8,509 nt of DNA from Bacteroidales bacterium (lineage in GTDB: Bacteria > Bacteroidota > Bacteroidia > Bacteroidales > UBA12481): assembly GCA_028707745.1 (NCBI GenBank), contig JAQWAJ010000054.1:1-8509 (forward strand), written 5' to 3'. This document shows, one piece after another, positions 1 through 6,723 of the stretch (position 1 is its first letter; the number at the start of each line of letters is the position of its first letter). Under the pieces are notes generated by a model. The model was not told the DNA's origin. It made no database searches and was given only the letters and a program-made list of their open reading frames with translations. A program made the translations under genes and the position numbers.

Positions 1-1643
1 TATTGTTTGTCGCCGGCATAGTTAAAGCGCAGGATGATCCTATCCAGAAAGGATTAAACGCCATCACCAAAGAGGCTATCAAAGGACAAATCGAGTTTCT
101 GGCCTCGGATTGGACCGAAGGCCGCGAGACTTCAACCAAAGGTGAATTCATGGCCGGAGACTATATCGCTTCCGTATTTCAGATATATGGCGTTCAACCT
201 GCCGGAGACATGAATAACAGGTATAATATCGACCAGGATCAGATGTATTTATATATGTCGGGCGGCAGGCCTAAAATGGCACCTCCCACCCGGTCCTATT
301 TCCAGAACATCTCTTTTGTGGAAACCCTCAAGAACGAAAGTTCCATGGAGCTCATTACCAAAGATGGAGCCAATGAATTGACATACATTTTCAATAATGG
401 CAACGATTATTCAATCTGGGGATCGTCAGCCGGGATGGAAATAAACGCCCCGCTTGTATTCATCGGTTATGGCTTTAAAAATGATTCTATCGGATATGAT
501 GATTTCAAGGGTGTTGAGGTAAAAGGCAAGATCGTACTTCGTGTCAATGGGTTACCCGGCATGAAGGATACTTTATCTGTAGCCTATAAAAAGCTGAACC
601 TCAAAGATCATTCACGGATGTACAAATATTATGAAGCCAAGGATAAATTGCTGGAGGAATATGGAGCAGCCGGAGTGATCGAAATACCGTCCTATGGGGT
701 GGGCTCAACGCTGGCTAATTACCCACTTCGGTATAATACCAAAACCTACGAAGGCGAGAAAAAGCTGAAGTCCAACCCACTCGACATAAGCCTTCCCGTT
801 GACACACTGAGCAATTCAGTTGCCAGAATAAATATATCCTCAAAAATAGAGATTGCCATCATGAAAGGAGCCGGGATTGATATTAAGGAATATGAGACCA
901 ATGCTGCCAAACTAAAACCCGGATCAAAAGAGATAAAAAACAAAGTTCTACACTTGAGGAATGTTATTACAACGCAGACGGTTCGGGGTCGTAATGTTCT
1001 TGCTATGATCGAAGGTGAAAACCCAAACGAAGTTATAGTAGTGGGTGCACATTACGATCATCTGGGTATATCAAACGGTTATATCTGGAACGGGGCCGAT
1101 GATAATGCATCAGGAACTGTAGGCGTAATGACGCTGGCCAAAGCTTTCATGGCAACCGGTGTAAAACCAAAGAAAACCATCATTTTTGCCGCCTGGACGG
1201 GTGAAGAAAAGGGTCTGTTGGGATCCACCTATTATGTTGATAAATATAGAAAGAAAGACAATCTTGTGCTGAATCTGAATTTCGATATGATATCACGCAG
1301 ACCAGAGAAAGATACGGCCGGATTCAAAGCAGGAATGGATTACACAAAGGATTGTCCCATTCTGAAGGATTTGGTTGAAAAGGCGAACACTAAATATGAA
1401 CTCGGACTGGAGATCGATTTTAAGCCTGCCAAGCGACCACAGGGCGGCACTGACTTCACTCCTTTCTCTATGAAACAAGTGCCCATCTATGGTTTTGACG
1501 CAGCCTTTACATCCGATTATCATGGTCCAATGGATCATGCCGACAAAGTCAACCTTGACTTGATGCAGAAAATCATCAAGGTCGGCTTTGTCAGTCTATT
1601 TGAACTTGCTAATACCGAAGGGAAAATTGAGACCTTAAAGTGA
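1..1643 (+). CDS. M28-family zinc metallopeptidase with PA-domain insert, exported (5' partial)
   Basis: Probable secreted or periplasmic aminopeptidase of the M28 (aminopeptidase Y/S) family, which removes N-terminal residues using two zinc ions. The reading frame is open to the left edge, so the true start lies outside; the TTG at position 3 is not a credible start. The first visible residues (LFVAGIVKA, then QDDP) look like the end of a signal peptide with cleavage after the Ala. An N-terminal M28 segment (about 20-110) precedes a PA-like insert (about 120-300) and the catalytic domain (about 320-546). Counting from position 3, the expected zinc ligands and catalytic acid are visible: H350 (GAHYDH), D366 (GADDNASG), E401/E402 (WTGEEKG), D428 (NFDM) and H507 (DYHGPMDH). 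All family residues are present, so it should be active. Substrate cannot be told. It ends at a TGA and converges on the serine block. Confidence 0.93.
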   Translation, partial: LFVAGIVKAQDDPIQKGLNAITKEAIKGQIEFLASDWTEGRETSTKGEFMAGDYIASVFQIYGVQPAGDMNNRYNIDQDQMYLYMSGGRPKMAPPTRSYFQNISFVETLKNESSMELITKDGANELTYIFNNGNDYSIWGSSAGMEINAPLVFIGYGFKNDSIGYDDFKGVEVKGKIVLRVNGLPGMKDTLSVAYKKLNLKDHSRMYKYYEAKDKLLEEYGAAGVIEIPSYGVGSTLANYPLRYNTKTYEGEKKLKSNPLDISLPVDTLSNSVARINISSKIEIAIMKGAGIDIKEYETNAAKLKPGSKEIKNKVLHLRNVITTQTVRGRNVLAMIEGENPNEVIVVGAHYDHLGISNGYIWNGADDNASGTVGVMTLAKAFMATGVKPKKTIIFAAWTGEEKGLLGSTYYVDKYRKKDNLVLNLNFDMISRRPEKDTAGFKAGMDYTKDCPILKDLVEKANTKYELGLEIDFKPAKRPQGGTDFTPFSMKQVPIYGFDAAFTSDYHGPMDHADKVNLDLMQKIIKVGFVSLFELANTEGKIETLK

Positions 1644-1655
1644 TTGGGGGCTTCA

Positions 1656-1687
1656 GGTGTTTTTACAATTCAGGGAGGTAAAACACC
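1656..1687. repeat. Imperfect inverted repeat (hairpin) just after the M28 stop
   Basis: GGTGTTTTTAC at 1656-1666 pairs with GTAAAACACC at 1678-1687, with one bulged T and an 11-base loop. It begins 13 bases after the peptidase stop. No T-run follows it on the + strand, so it is not a clear intrinsic terminator; it may protect the 3' end of the peptidase mRNA or be incidental. Confidence 0.5.
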
Positions 1688-1730
1688 CATCTCATACAAA
1701 GTCCTATCAAACCTGCCGTTATCCAAAATA

Positions 1731-1777
1731 ATAAAACAAAAGAGGCTGCCTCAATTGGACAGCCTCTTTTGTTTTAT
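1731..1777. terminator. Bidirectional intrinsic terminator between convergent genes
   Basis: Two perfectly complementary 18-base arms (1731-1748 and 1760-1777) flank an 11-base loop. The GC-rich core GAGGCTG/CAGCCTC has an A-run on its left and a T-run on its right, so either strand gives a stem followed by a U-tract. It lies between the M28 peptidase (+) and the DUF1015 gene (-), whose stop is only 9 bases away, so it can end both transcripts. Confidence 0.88.
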
Positions 1778-1785
1778 ATCAAAAA

Positions 1786-3030
1786 CTACAGTTTGTGAAT
1801 GACTAAACCACTCCTGAGTTTGGGCTCAAACCAGGTAGTTTTTGGAGGCATAATATTCCCGGTATCGGCAATATCCATCAATTGTTTCATCGAAACAGGA
1901 AACAATGCAAGTGCCAGGGCCATTTCACCGGAATCAACCCTCCGTTGTATCTCACCTAAACCTCTGATGCCACCAACAAAGTCAATCCGCTTGTCGGTTC
2001 TCAGGTCCTTGATTCCTAGTATGTCACGGAGAATCAGGTCCGAACTTATGGTCACATCTAAAACACCGATCGGGTCGTTATCGACATAAGTTCCTGGTTT
2101 GGCTTTCAGGCTGTACCAATTGCCATCAACATATAAACCAAAATTATGCAAACAGCACGGTTTATGAATTTCAGTTCCAACCTTTTTGACCTCAAACTTT
2201 ACAGCCAGCTTTTCGAGTAATTCTGCTATCGTCAATCCATTCAGGTCTTTCACCACTCTATTGTAATCAATGATTCTCAACTGGTTATCCGGAAAATGAA
2301 CCGCAAGAAAATAGTTATATTCCTCGGTTCCGGTATGTTCCTTATTTGCTTTCCTGCGTTCATTTCCCACTAAAGCAGCTGCAGCCGTCCGATGGTGTCC
2401 GTCAGCGACATACGTACAAGGAACTTTTGAGAACAAACCGGAAATACGGCTGATGATCTGGTCATTGTCTACAACCCAGAAATGGTGGCCAATACCATCA
2501 ACAGAAGTGAAATCATACTCGGCAGGATGTTCAGCAACCCAGGTTGCCACAATCTGATCAATTTCAGGAACTGCGCGGTATGTAAAAAAAACAGGTTCCA
2601 GATTGGCACTGGTCACCCTCACATGCTTCATCCGGTCCTCTTCTTTATCGGCACGCGTGAGTTCATGTTTTTTGATGATTCCATCCATGTAATCCTGAAC
2701 GCCAGCGCAGCCGACCAACCCGTACTGCCGGATTCCATTCATGGTCTGAGCATAGATGTAGTAACAATCCTTCTGGTCCTGAACCAGCCAGCCTTTTGAC
2801 TGGAACAGTTCGAACATTTCCGCTGCTTTTGCATATACCCGAGGATCATGCTCATCTATAGCAGGTGTGAAATTGATTTCAGGTTTTATCAGATAGAGCA
2901 ACGATTTATCATTGCCAGCAGCTTCGATACGAGCTTCATTTGAATTCAATACATCATAGGGACGTGACGCCACCTTTTCAGCAATATCTTTTGGAGGGCG
3001 AACGCCTCTGAAGGGTTTTAAAATAGCCAT
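1786..3030 (-). CDS. DUF1015 family protein linked to serine biosynthesis
   Basis: A 414-residue protein matching the DUF1015 family from end to end; I know of no settled function. Family hallmarks visible are the N-terminal KPFRGVRPP and RPYDVLN segment, KHELT...KEEDRMKH (121-136), the motif ADGHHRTAAAA (209-219; D210, H212, H213, R214), a second GHH (181-183), and the C-terminal PPKTTWFEPKLRSGL. There is no signal peptide or membrane segment, so it is cytoplasmic. The DGHHR motif resembles the short signature of ParB/SerK-type proteins, some of which are serine kinases; this comparison is inferred by eye. It is the last gene of the block, 65 nt after serA, a neighbourhood I recall from other bacteria. 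A role in phosphoserine or serine conversion is plausible but unproven. The ATG at 3030 starts directly at the conserved N-terminus. Confidence 0.9.
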   Translation of the reverse strand: MAILKPFRGVRPPKDIAEKVASRPYDVLNSNEARIEAAGNDKSLLYLIKPEINFTPAIDEHDPRVYAKAAEMFELFQSKGWLVQDQKDCYYIYAQTMNGIRQYGLVGCAGVQDYMDGIIKKHELTRADKEEDRMKHVRVTSANLEPVFFTYRAVPEIDQIVATWVAEHPAEYDFTSVDGIGHHFWVVDNDQIISRISGLFSKVPCTYVADGHHRTAAAALVGNERRKANKEHTGTEEYNYFLAVHFPDNQLRIIDYNRVVKDLNGLTIAELLEKLAVKFEVKKVGTEIHKPCCLHNFGLYVDGNWYSLKAKPGTYVDNDPIGVLDVTISSDLILRDILGIKDLRTDKRIDFVGGIRGLGEIQRRVDSGEMALALALFPVSMKQLMDIADTGNIMPPKTTWFEPKLRSGLVIHKL

Positions 3031-3095
3031 AAAAAGAATTAATTATTAATATAGGCGAAAGTTGCAGGCTGCAACAAGCAACCCGCCATTAAACT
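3031..3095. other. serA-DUF1015 intergenic spacer with a small palindrome
   Basis: This is the longest gap inside the block. Positions 3061-3075 form a near-perfect palindrome (GTTGC-AGGCT-GCAAC, centred on 3068), followed downstream on the - strand by an A/T-rich leader (3031-3052) before the DUF1015 ATG. There is no U-tract good enough for a terminator and no TAnnTTTG box; TATATTAA sits at the upstream end of the A/T-rich leader. It could be an mRNA processing or attenuation site, or nothing. Confidence 0.35.
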
Positions 3096-4019
3096 CTACT
3101 TATTAACCTGATATTTTCGTTCTCCTTTTTCAAAGAAGTCACGGATTTGTTCAGCTGCAGCGATACCAGCATTGATGTTTGCTTCCTCAGTTTGCGCACC
3201 CATTTTTTTCGGGGTGGCATAGAACCGTCCGGCGAACTTTTCTTTAAAAGCATCAACCGCATCAGGAGCAACATCACTGAGATACTGGAATTTTGGTTTC
3301 TGTTCCATGATTTGCATGAGCTCCTCTTCGTTGATAACCTCTTTCCGGGCCGTGTTAACCAGAACTCCGTCAACAGGCATTAATCCAAGGAGTGCTGTTC
3401 CGATTGACTTTTTGGTCTTTTCATTAGCCGGCATGTGAATCGAAACATACTGGCAGGTCTTATAAAGATCTTCAACGGTATCCACCGATTTTACCCCACA
3501 GATTTCGATCACTTCTTTGGGCACAAACGGATCAAACGCATAAACTTCCATTCCGAATCCTTTTGCGATGGCAGCAACGTATTTGCCAACATTACCAAAA
3601 GCATGTATTCCGAGTTTCTTACCTTTCAGCTCAGTGCCAGACTTACCACTGAAAAATCCTCTCGCTCCATATACCATCATTCCCAGTGCCAGTTCAGCAA
3701 CAGCATTGGAATTCTGTCCGGGAGTATTCATCACAACAACGCCTTTTTCAGTTGCAGCAGCAAGGTCAACATTGTCATAGCCTGCACCTGCGCGAACAAC
3801 AATTTTTACATTTTTACCGGCATTCAGAACTTCTCTCGTAACCAGATCACTTCTGATGATGATGGCATCTACATCAGCCACTGCCTCATAAAATAGTTCA
3901 GGCGAGGTATATTTTTCCAGCAATTTAAGGGAATAGCCAGCATTTTCAACCACTTCGCGAATGCCCTTCAGGGCAACAGGAGCAAATGGCTTATCGGTAG
4001 CAACTAATACTGTTTTCAT
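3096..4019 (-). CDS. serA: D-3-phosphoglycerate dehydrogenase, short Bacteroidota type
   Basis: Catalyses the first step of serine synthesis, NAD-dependent oxidation of 3-phosphoglycerate to 3-phosphohydroxypyruvate. At 307 residues it consists of only the substrate- and NAD-binding domains, with no C-terminal ACT domain, so classical serine feedback through that domain is not expected. Visible motifs are VVRAGAGYDNVDL (74-86), NTPGQNSNAVAELALG (98-113), the nucleotide loop AFGNVG (140-145), its acidic partner D163, and NTARKEVI with the substrate Arg (R225). Two departures from the textbook family stand out: the first Gly of GxGxxG is Ala (A140), and the catalytic TPHxG is replaced by TPKKMGAQT, with Lys271/Lys272 where His is expected. 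I recall this lysine form from Bacteroidales and Entamoeba enzymes, so it is probably active. It lies 14 nt after serC, consistent with one transcript. Confidence 0.93.
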   Translation of the reverse strand: MKTVLVATDKPFAPVALKGIREVVENAGYSLKLLEKYTSPELFYEAVADVDAIIIRSDLVTREVLNAGKNVKIVVRAGAGYDNVDLAAATEKGVVVMNTPGQNSNAVAELALGMMVYGARGFFSGKSGTELKGKKLGIHAFGNVGKYVAAIAKGFGMEVYAFDPFVPKEVIEICGVKSVDTVEDLYKTCQYVSIHMPANEKTKKSIGTALLGLMPVDGVLVNTARKEVINEEELMQIMEQKPKFQYLSDVAPDAVDAFKEKFAGRFYATPKKMGAQTEEANINAGIAAAEQIRDFFEKGERKYQVNK

Positions 4020-4033
4020 ATTCGCCGATTTGA

Positions 4034-5107
4034 TTAAAGGATAGATTTTTCATATTCAGCCATAGCGTCAACCAAAACCTGAACGCTTGCGATATCCAGA
4101 GCATTATAACATGATGCCCTAAAACCGCCAACCGACCGGTGACCTTTAATGCCAATAACTCCTTTGGTGCCGGCGAAAGCAATAAAGTCAGCCTCTTTAT
4201 CTTTGTAACCTTCTTTCATTACAAAACAGATGTTCATCCTCGACCTGTCTTCTTTAGCAACTGTGCCTACAAAGAGTTTACTTGAATCGATTGCATGATA
4301 CAACAGATCAGCCTTTGCCTGTGCCCTGCGGTCCATTTCCCTGACACCCCCTATTGATTTAACCCATCTCAGAACTTCCCTTACGGTAAAGATAGCTGTA
4401 CACGGAGGAGTGTTCTTCATTGAACCATTCTCAACATGAACACGATATTTCAACATGGTCGGAATATTGGTCCGGGTTACTCTTTCGAGGAACTCATTTT
4501 TGATAATAACCACGGTAACTCCGGCCGGACCCATGTTTTTCTGAGCGCCGGCATAGATCAGATCATATTTTGATACATCAACCGGTCGGCTAAGAATGTC
4601 GGATGACATATCTGCGATCAATGGTACCGGAGAATCGATATCCCGCAGGATTTCCGTACCATAGATGGTATTGTTGGTAGTAATGTGGAAATAATCCACA
4701 TCGGTAGGAATTGTATATCCTTTTGGATAATAGTTGAAGTTTTTATCTTCAGATGAAGCCAGTACCTGAACTTCTCCGAACAGACGAGCTTCTTTGATTG
4801 CGCCGCTGGCCCACGTACCTGTATTCAGATAGGCTGCCTTGGTATTCAGAAAGTTGAATGGAACCATAGCAAACTGCAGGCTGGCACCACCACCGAGGAA
4901 CAGAACCGAATAACCTTCAGGAATGTTAAGAATTTCCTTTAGCAGATCCGCTGCTTCCTTGATAATAGGTTCAAAATCTTTACTCCTGTGAGAGACTTCC
5001 ATGATTGACTGACCACTGTTTCCCAATTCGATTACGGCTTTGGCGGTATTTTCACGAACTACATCAGCCAGGACGCATGGACCGGCATTAAAAATATGTT
5101 TTCTCAT
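4034..5107 (-). CDS. serC: Phosphoserine aminotransferase
   Basis: PLP-dependent class V aminotransferase that converts 3-phosphohydroxypyruvate and glutamate to O-phosphoserine and 2-oxoglutarate; the same family acts in pyridoxal-phosphate synthesis. Its 357 residues match the usual length of about 360. Seen directly: N-terminal [15 protein letters not shown] (39-45), [12 protein letters not shown] (72-83), the TGTWASGA segment (96-103), [10 protein letters not shown] (143-152), [11 protein letters not shown] (165-175), the PLP-binding lysine K190 in [12 protein letters not shown], and the phosphate-binding [12 protein letters not shown] region (H323, R324, R330). All key residues are present. 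It lies between gcvT (23 nt upstream) and serA (14 nt downstream) on the same strand, which points to phosphoserine as the main product. The ATG at 5107 gives the standard N-terminus. The leader is A-rich with no Shine-Dalgarno sequence. Confidence 0.97.
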   Translation of the reverse strand: MRKHIFNAGPCVLADVVRENTAKAVIELGNSGQSIMEVSHRSKDFEPIIKEAADLLKEILNIPEGYSVLFLGGGASLQFAMVPFNFLNTKAAYLNTGTWASGAIKEARLFGEVQVLASSEDKNFNYYPKGYTIPTDVDYFHITTNNTIYGTEILRDIDSPVPLIADMSSDILSRPVDVSKYDLIYAGAQKNMGPAGVTVVIIKNEFLERVTRTNIPTMLKYRVHVENGSMKNTPPCTAIFTVREVLRWVKSIGGVREMDRRAQAKADLLYHAIDSSKLFVGTVAKEDRSRMNICFVMKEGYKDKEADFIAFAGTKGVIGIKGHRSVGGFRASCYNALDIASVQVLVDAMAEYEKSIL

Positions 5108-5130
5108 TGCTTTATATTTTTGATTCTTAT

Positions 5131-6243
5131 TTATTTAACGTTAACAAACGGCATTTTGGTAATTTCTGCTTTCAGGTTTCTGTTTCTAACCTGGATGAAA
5201 ATTTCAGTACCCATTTTTGCATATTCGGCTTTTACGTAACCCATGCCGATACCATTCTGAAGCAATGGAGACTGGTTTCCAGAAGTTACTTCACCGATTT
5301 CTTCACCGGCAGCATTCACAATTTTATAATGCTGTCTGGGTATTCCTCTTTCCTTCATAACGAAACCGCGAAGGTTGCGTGTCGGTTTATCGTGTTTCTG
5401 TTTTTCAAGGAATGGTCTGTCAATAAAGTCATTGCCGTCAACAAATTTGGTAATCCATCCCAAACCGGCTTCGATCGGTGATGTTTCATCATTAATGTCG
5501 TGACCATACAAATTGAAACCCATTTCAAGTCTGAGTGTATCACGGGCGCCCAATCCGATCGGCCGGATGCCGAACTCCTCACCGGCTTTCATCACAGCAT
5601 GCCAAAGAGTTTCTGCATCCTCATTGGCACAATATATTTCACAACCGCCCGAACCGGTGTATCCGGTCGTAGCAAAGATGACCTCTTTAATTCCTGCAAA
5701 TGGTATCTTTTTAAATGTGTAGTATTCCATATCTATCACATTTTCAGAAGTCAACTTTTGCATGGCTTTGAGCGCAAGTGGACCCTGAATCGCAAGTTGT
5801 GCGATTTCATCTGACGCATTATATAGTTCTTTCCCCACTTCAATGCCCATCTCAACAGCATGTTTCGCGCACCAGTTCCAGTCCTTCTCAATATTGGCGG
5901 CATTGACAACCAAAAGGTATGTTTCGGCATTTACACGGTATACCAGCAAATCATCAACGATTCCGCCTTTTCCATTCGGAAAGCAGCTGTATTGCACTTT
6001 CCCGTCCACCAGAGCTGCAACATCGTTGGTAGTCACTTTCTGAATTAAACTAAAAGCTTTAGGGCCTTTTACCCAAAATTCGCCCATGTGTGAAACATCA
6101 AATACCCCAACTTTTTCACGCACCAACATGTGTTCAGCGGTGATTCCTGCATATTCAATAGGCATGAGGTATCCAGCAAATGGTTCCATGTGAGCTCCCA
6201 GTGCCTGATGGAATTTTGTAAAAGGCGTTATTTTCACATCCAT
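5131..6243 (-). CDS. gcvT: Glycine cleavage system T protein (aminomethyltransferase)
   Basis: Transfers the methylene carbon from the aminomethyl-lipoyl H protein to tetrahydrofolate, giving 5,10-methylene-tetrahydrofolate and ammonia. Its 370 residues agree with the family (about 365). The N-terminal folate-binding GCV_T domain spans about 7-260 and the C-terminal barrel about 285-365. Visible motifs include [14 protein letters not shown] (48-61), [13 protein letters not shown] (91-103) carrying the catalytic Asp (D97 or D98), [12 protein letters not shown] (193-204), [13 protein letters not shown] (230-242), SPIEAGLGW (255-263) and [12 protein letters not shown] (317-328). It is complete and should be active. 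It is the first gene of the block and is separated from gcvH and gcvP, which are not in the window. Placement ahead of serC-serA ties glycine-derived one-carbon units to serine supply. The start at 6243 fits the family N-terminus. Confidence 0.97.
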   Translation of the reverse strand: MDVKITPFTKFHQALGAHMEPFAGYLMPIEYAGITAEHMLVREKVGVFDVSHMGEFWVKGPKAFSLIQKVTTNDVAALVDGKVQYSCFPNGKGGIVDDLLVYRVNAETYLLVVNAANIEKDWNWCAKHAVEMGIEVGKELYNASDEIAQLAIQGPLALKAMQKLTSENVIDMEYYTFKKIPFAGIKEVIFATTGYTGSGGCEIYCANEDAETLWHAVMKAGEEFGIRPIGLGARDTLRLEMGFNLYGHDINDETSPIEAGLGWITKFVDGNDFIDRPFLEKQKHDKPTRNLRGFVMKERGIPRQHYKIVNAAGEEIGEVTSGNQSPLLQNGIGMGYVKAEYAKMGTEIFIQVRNRNLKAEITKMPFVNVK

Positions 6244-6273
6244 AATCCTGTTTTTTTATAATTGGTATTGTTA

Positions 6274-6281
6274 CAAATATA
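6274..6281 (-). promoter_or_regulatory. Bacteroidota-type -7 box for the gcvT block
   Basis: Read on the - strand, the sequence is TATATTTG, an exact match to the TAnnTTTG -7 consensus of Bacteroidota primary-sigma promoters. It lies 30 bases from the gcvT ATG, leaving a short leader. The expected TTTG -33 element is not clear; only an A/T-rich stretch lies near 6297-6304. No glycine-riboswitch-sized leader fits between box and start. Confidence 0.6.
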
Positions 6282-6318
6282 GACCATTCCCAATTGAAAA
6301 TTCATGACTTTTGTTCAT

Positions 6319-6326
6319 TAACTTTA
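6319..6326 (+). promoter_or_regulatory. Possible -7 box for the Hpt gene
   Basis: TAACTTTA followed by CCCC is one base from the TAnnTTTG consensus and lies 22 bases before the Hpt ATG. A TTG at 6294-6296 is about 22 bases upstream, slightly long for the -33 element. This would make 6244-6348 a compact divergent promoter region. The assignment is tentative. Confidence 0.4.
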
Positions 6327-6348
6327 CCCCATTATAAACAACAAAACC

Positions 6349-6708
6349 ATGGCTGGAAAATTCACCTATGCTGATTTGACCTACCTCGAGAGCATGTCAA
6401 TGGGAAGCAATGAGATGATCGCCGAGATGATTCAAATATTTATCGATCAGCTCCCTGAATTCACTGAAGGGATGGCATTACACCTGAAAAACAAGGATTA
6501 TATAGCTCTTGGATCGCTTGCCCATAAAGCAAAATCCTCAGTTGCAGTAATGGGAATGGAATCTCTGGCAACAGATCTTAAAACACTTGAAATCAGTGCT
6601 AAATCCGGAAAAGATCCGGAAACCTATTCAACACTCGTGGAGCGATTCACTGATCAGGTTACCCTGACCGGCCAAGAGCTTAATGCCTATGTCAAGGATC
6701 TGGCCTGA
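6349..6708 (+). CDS. Stand-alone Hpt (histidine phosphotransfer) domain protein
   Basis: A 119-residue cytoplasmic protein that is nearly all Hpt domain, the small four-helix fold that relays phosphoryl groups between receiver domains in multistep phosphorelays. The phospho-accepting motif is LAHKAKSSVAVMGM (57-70), with H59 the phosphohistidine and K60/K62 the usual following lysines. The N-terminal helix region (about 7-40, SNEMIAEMIQIFIDQLP) and the later LATDLKTLE helix fit the family. There is no membrane segment or kinase, receiver or output domain, and no two-component gene nearby, so its partners are encoded elsewhere, probably hybrid histidine kinases. The ATG at 6349 is chosen because the domain begins just after it and the leader ends in an A-rich stretch. 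It is transcribed away from gcvT and converges on the S9 peptidase with one base between stops. Confidence 0.88.
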   Translation: MAGKFTYADLTYLESMSMGSNEMIAEMIQIFIDQLPEFTEGMALHLKNKDYIALGSLAHKAKSSVAVMGMESLATDLKTLEISAKSGKDPETYSTLVERFTDQVTLTGQELNAYVKDLA

Positions 6709-6723
6709 ATCAGAGATGATCCT
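6695..6723. repeat. Interrupted palindrome centred on the one-base gap between convergent stops
   Basis: AGGATC (6695-6700) mirrors GATCCT (6718-6723), and CTGA (6705-6708) mirrors TCAG (6710-6713), all centred exactly on A6709; the four-base segments between the arms do not pair. The inner arms include the two opposing TGA stop codons. There is no U-tract, so it is at best a non-canonical terminator. Confidence 0.5.

Noticed and set aside
3..5. TTG as the start of the M28 peptidase
   Set aside because: It would leave only a nine-residue signal peptide; the visible residues look like the end of a longer one beginning outside the window.
3435..3896. 153-codon open frame on the + strand opposite serA
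   Set aside because: It lies wholly antisense to a well-supported serA, and its translation has no recognisable domain; it is a shadow of the coding strand.
5107..5481. 124-codon open frame on the + strand opposite gcvT
   Set aside because: Antisense to the conserved C-terminal part of gcvT, with a Phe-rich, low-complexity translation; no evidence of a real gene.
6244..6348. Glycine riboswitch or other structured leader before gcvT
   Set aside because: Only about 30 bases separate the -7 box from the ATG, too few for a glycine aptamer, and I see no matching conserved elements.
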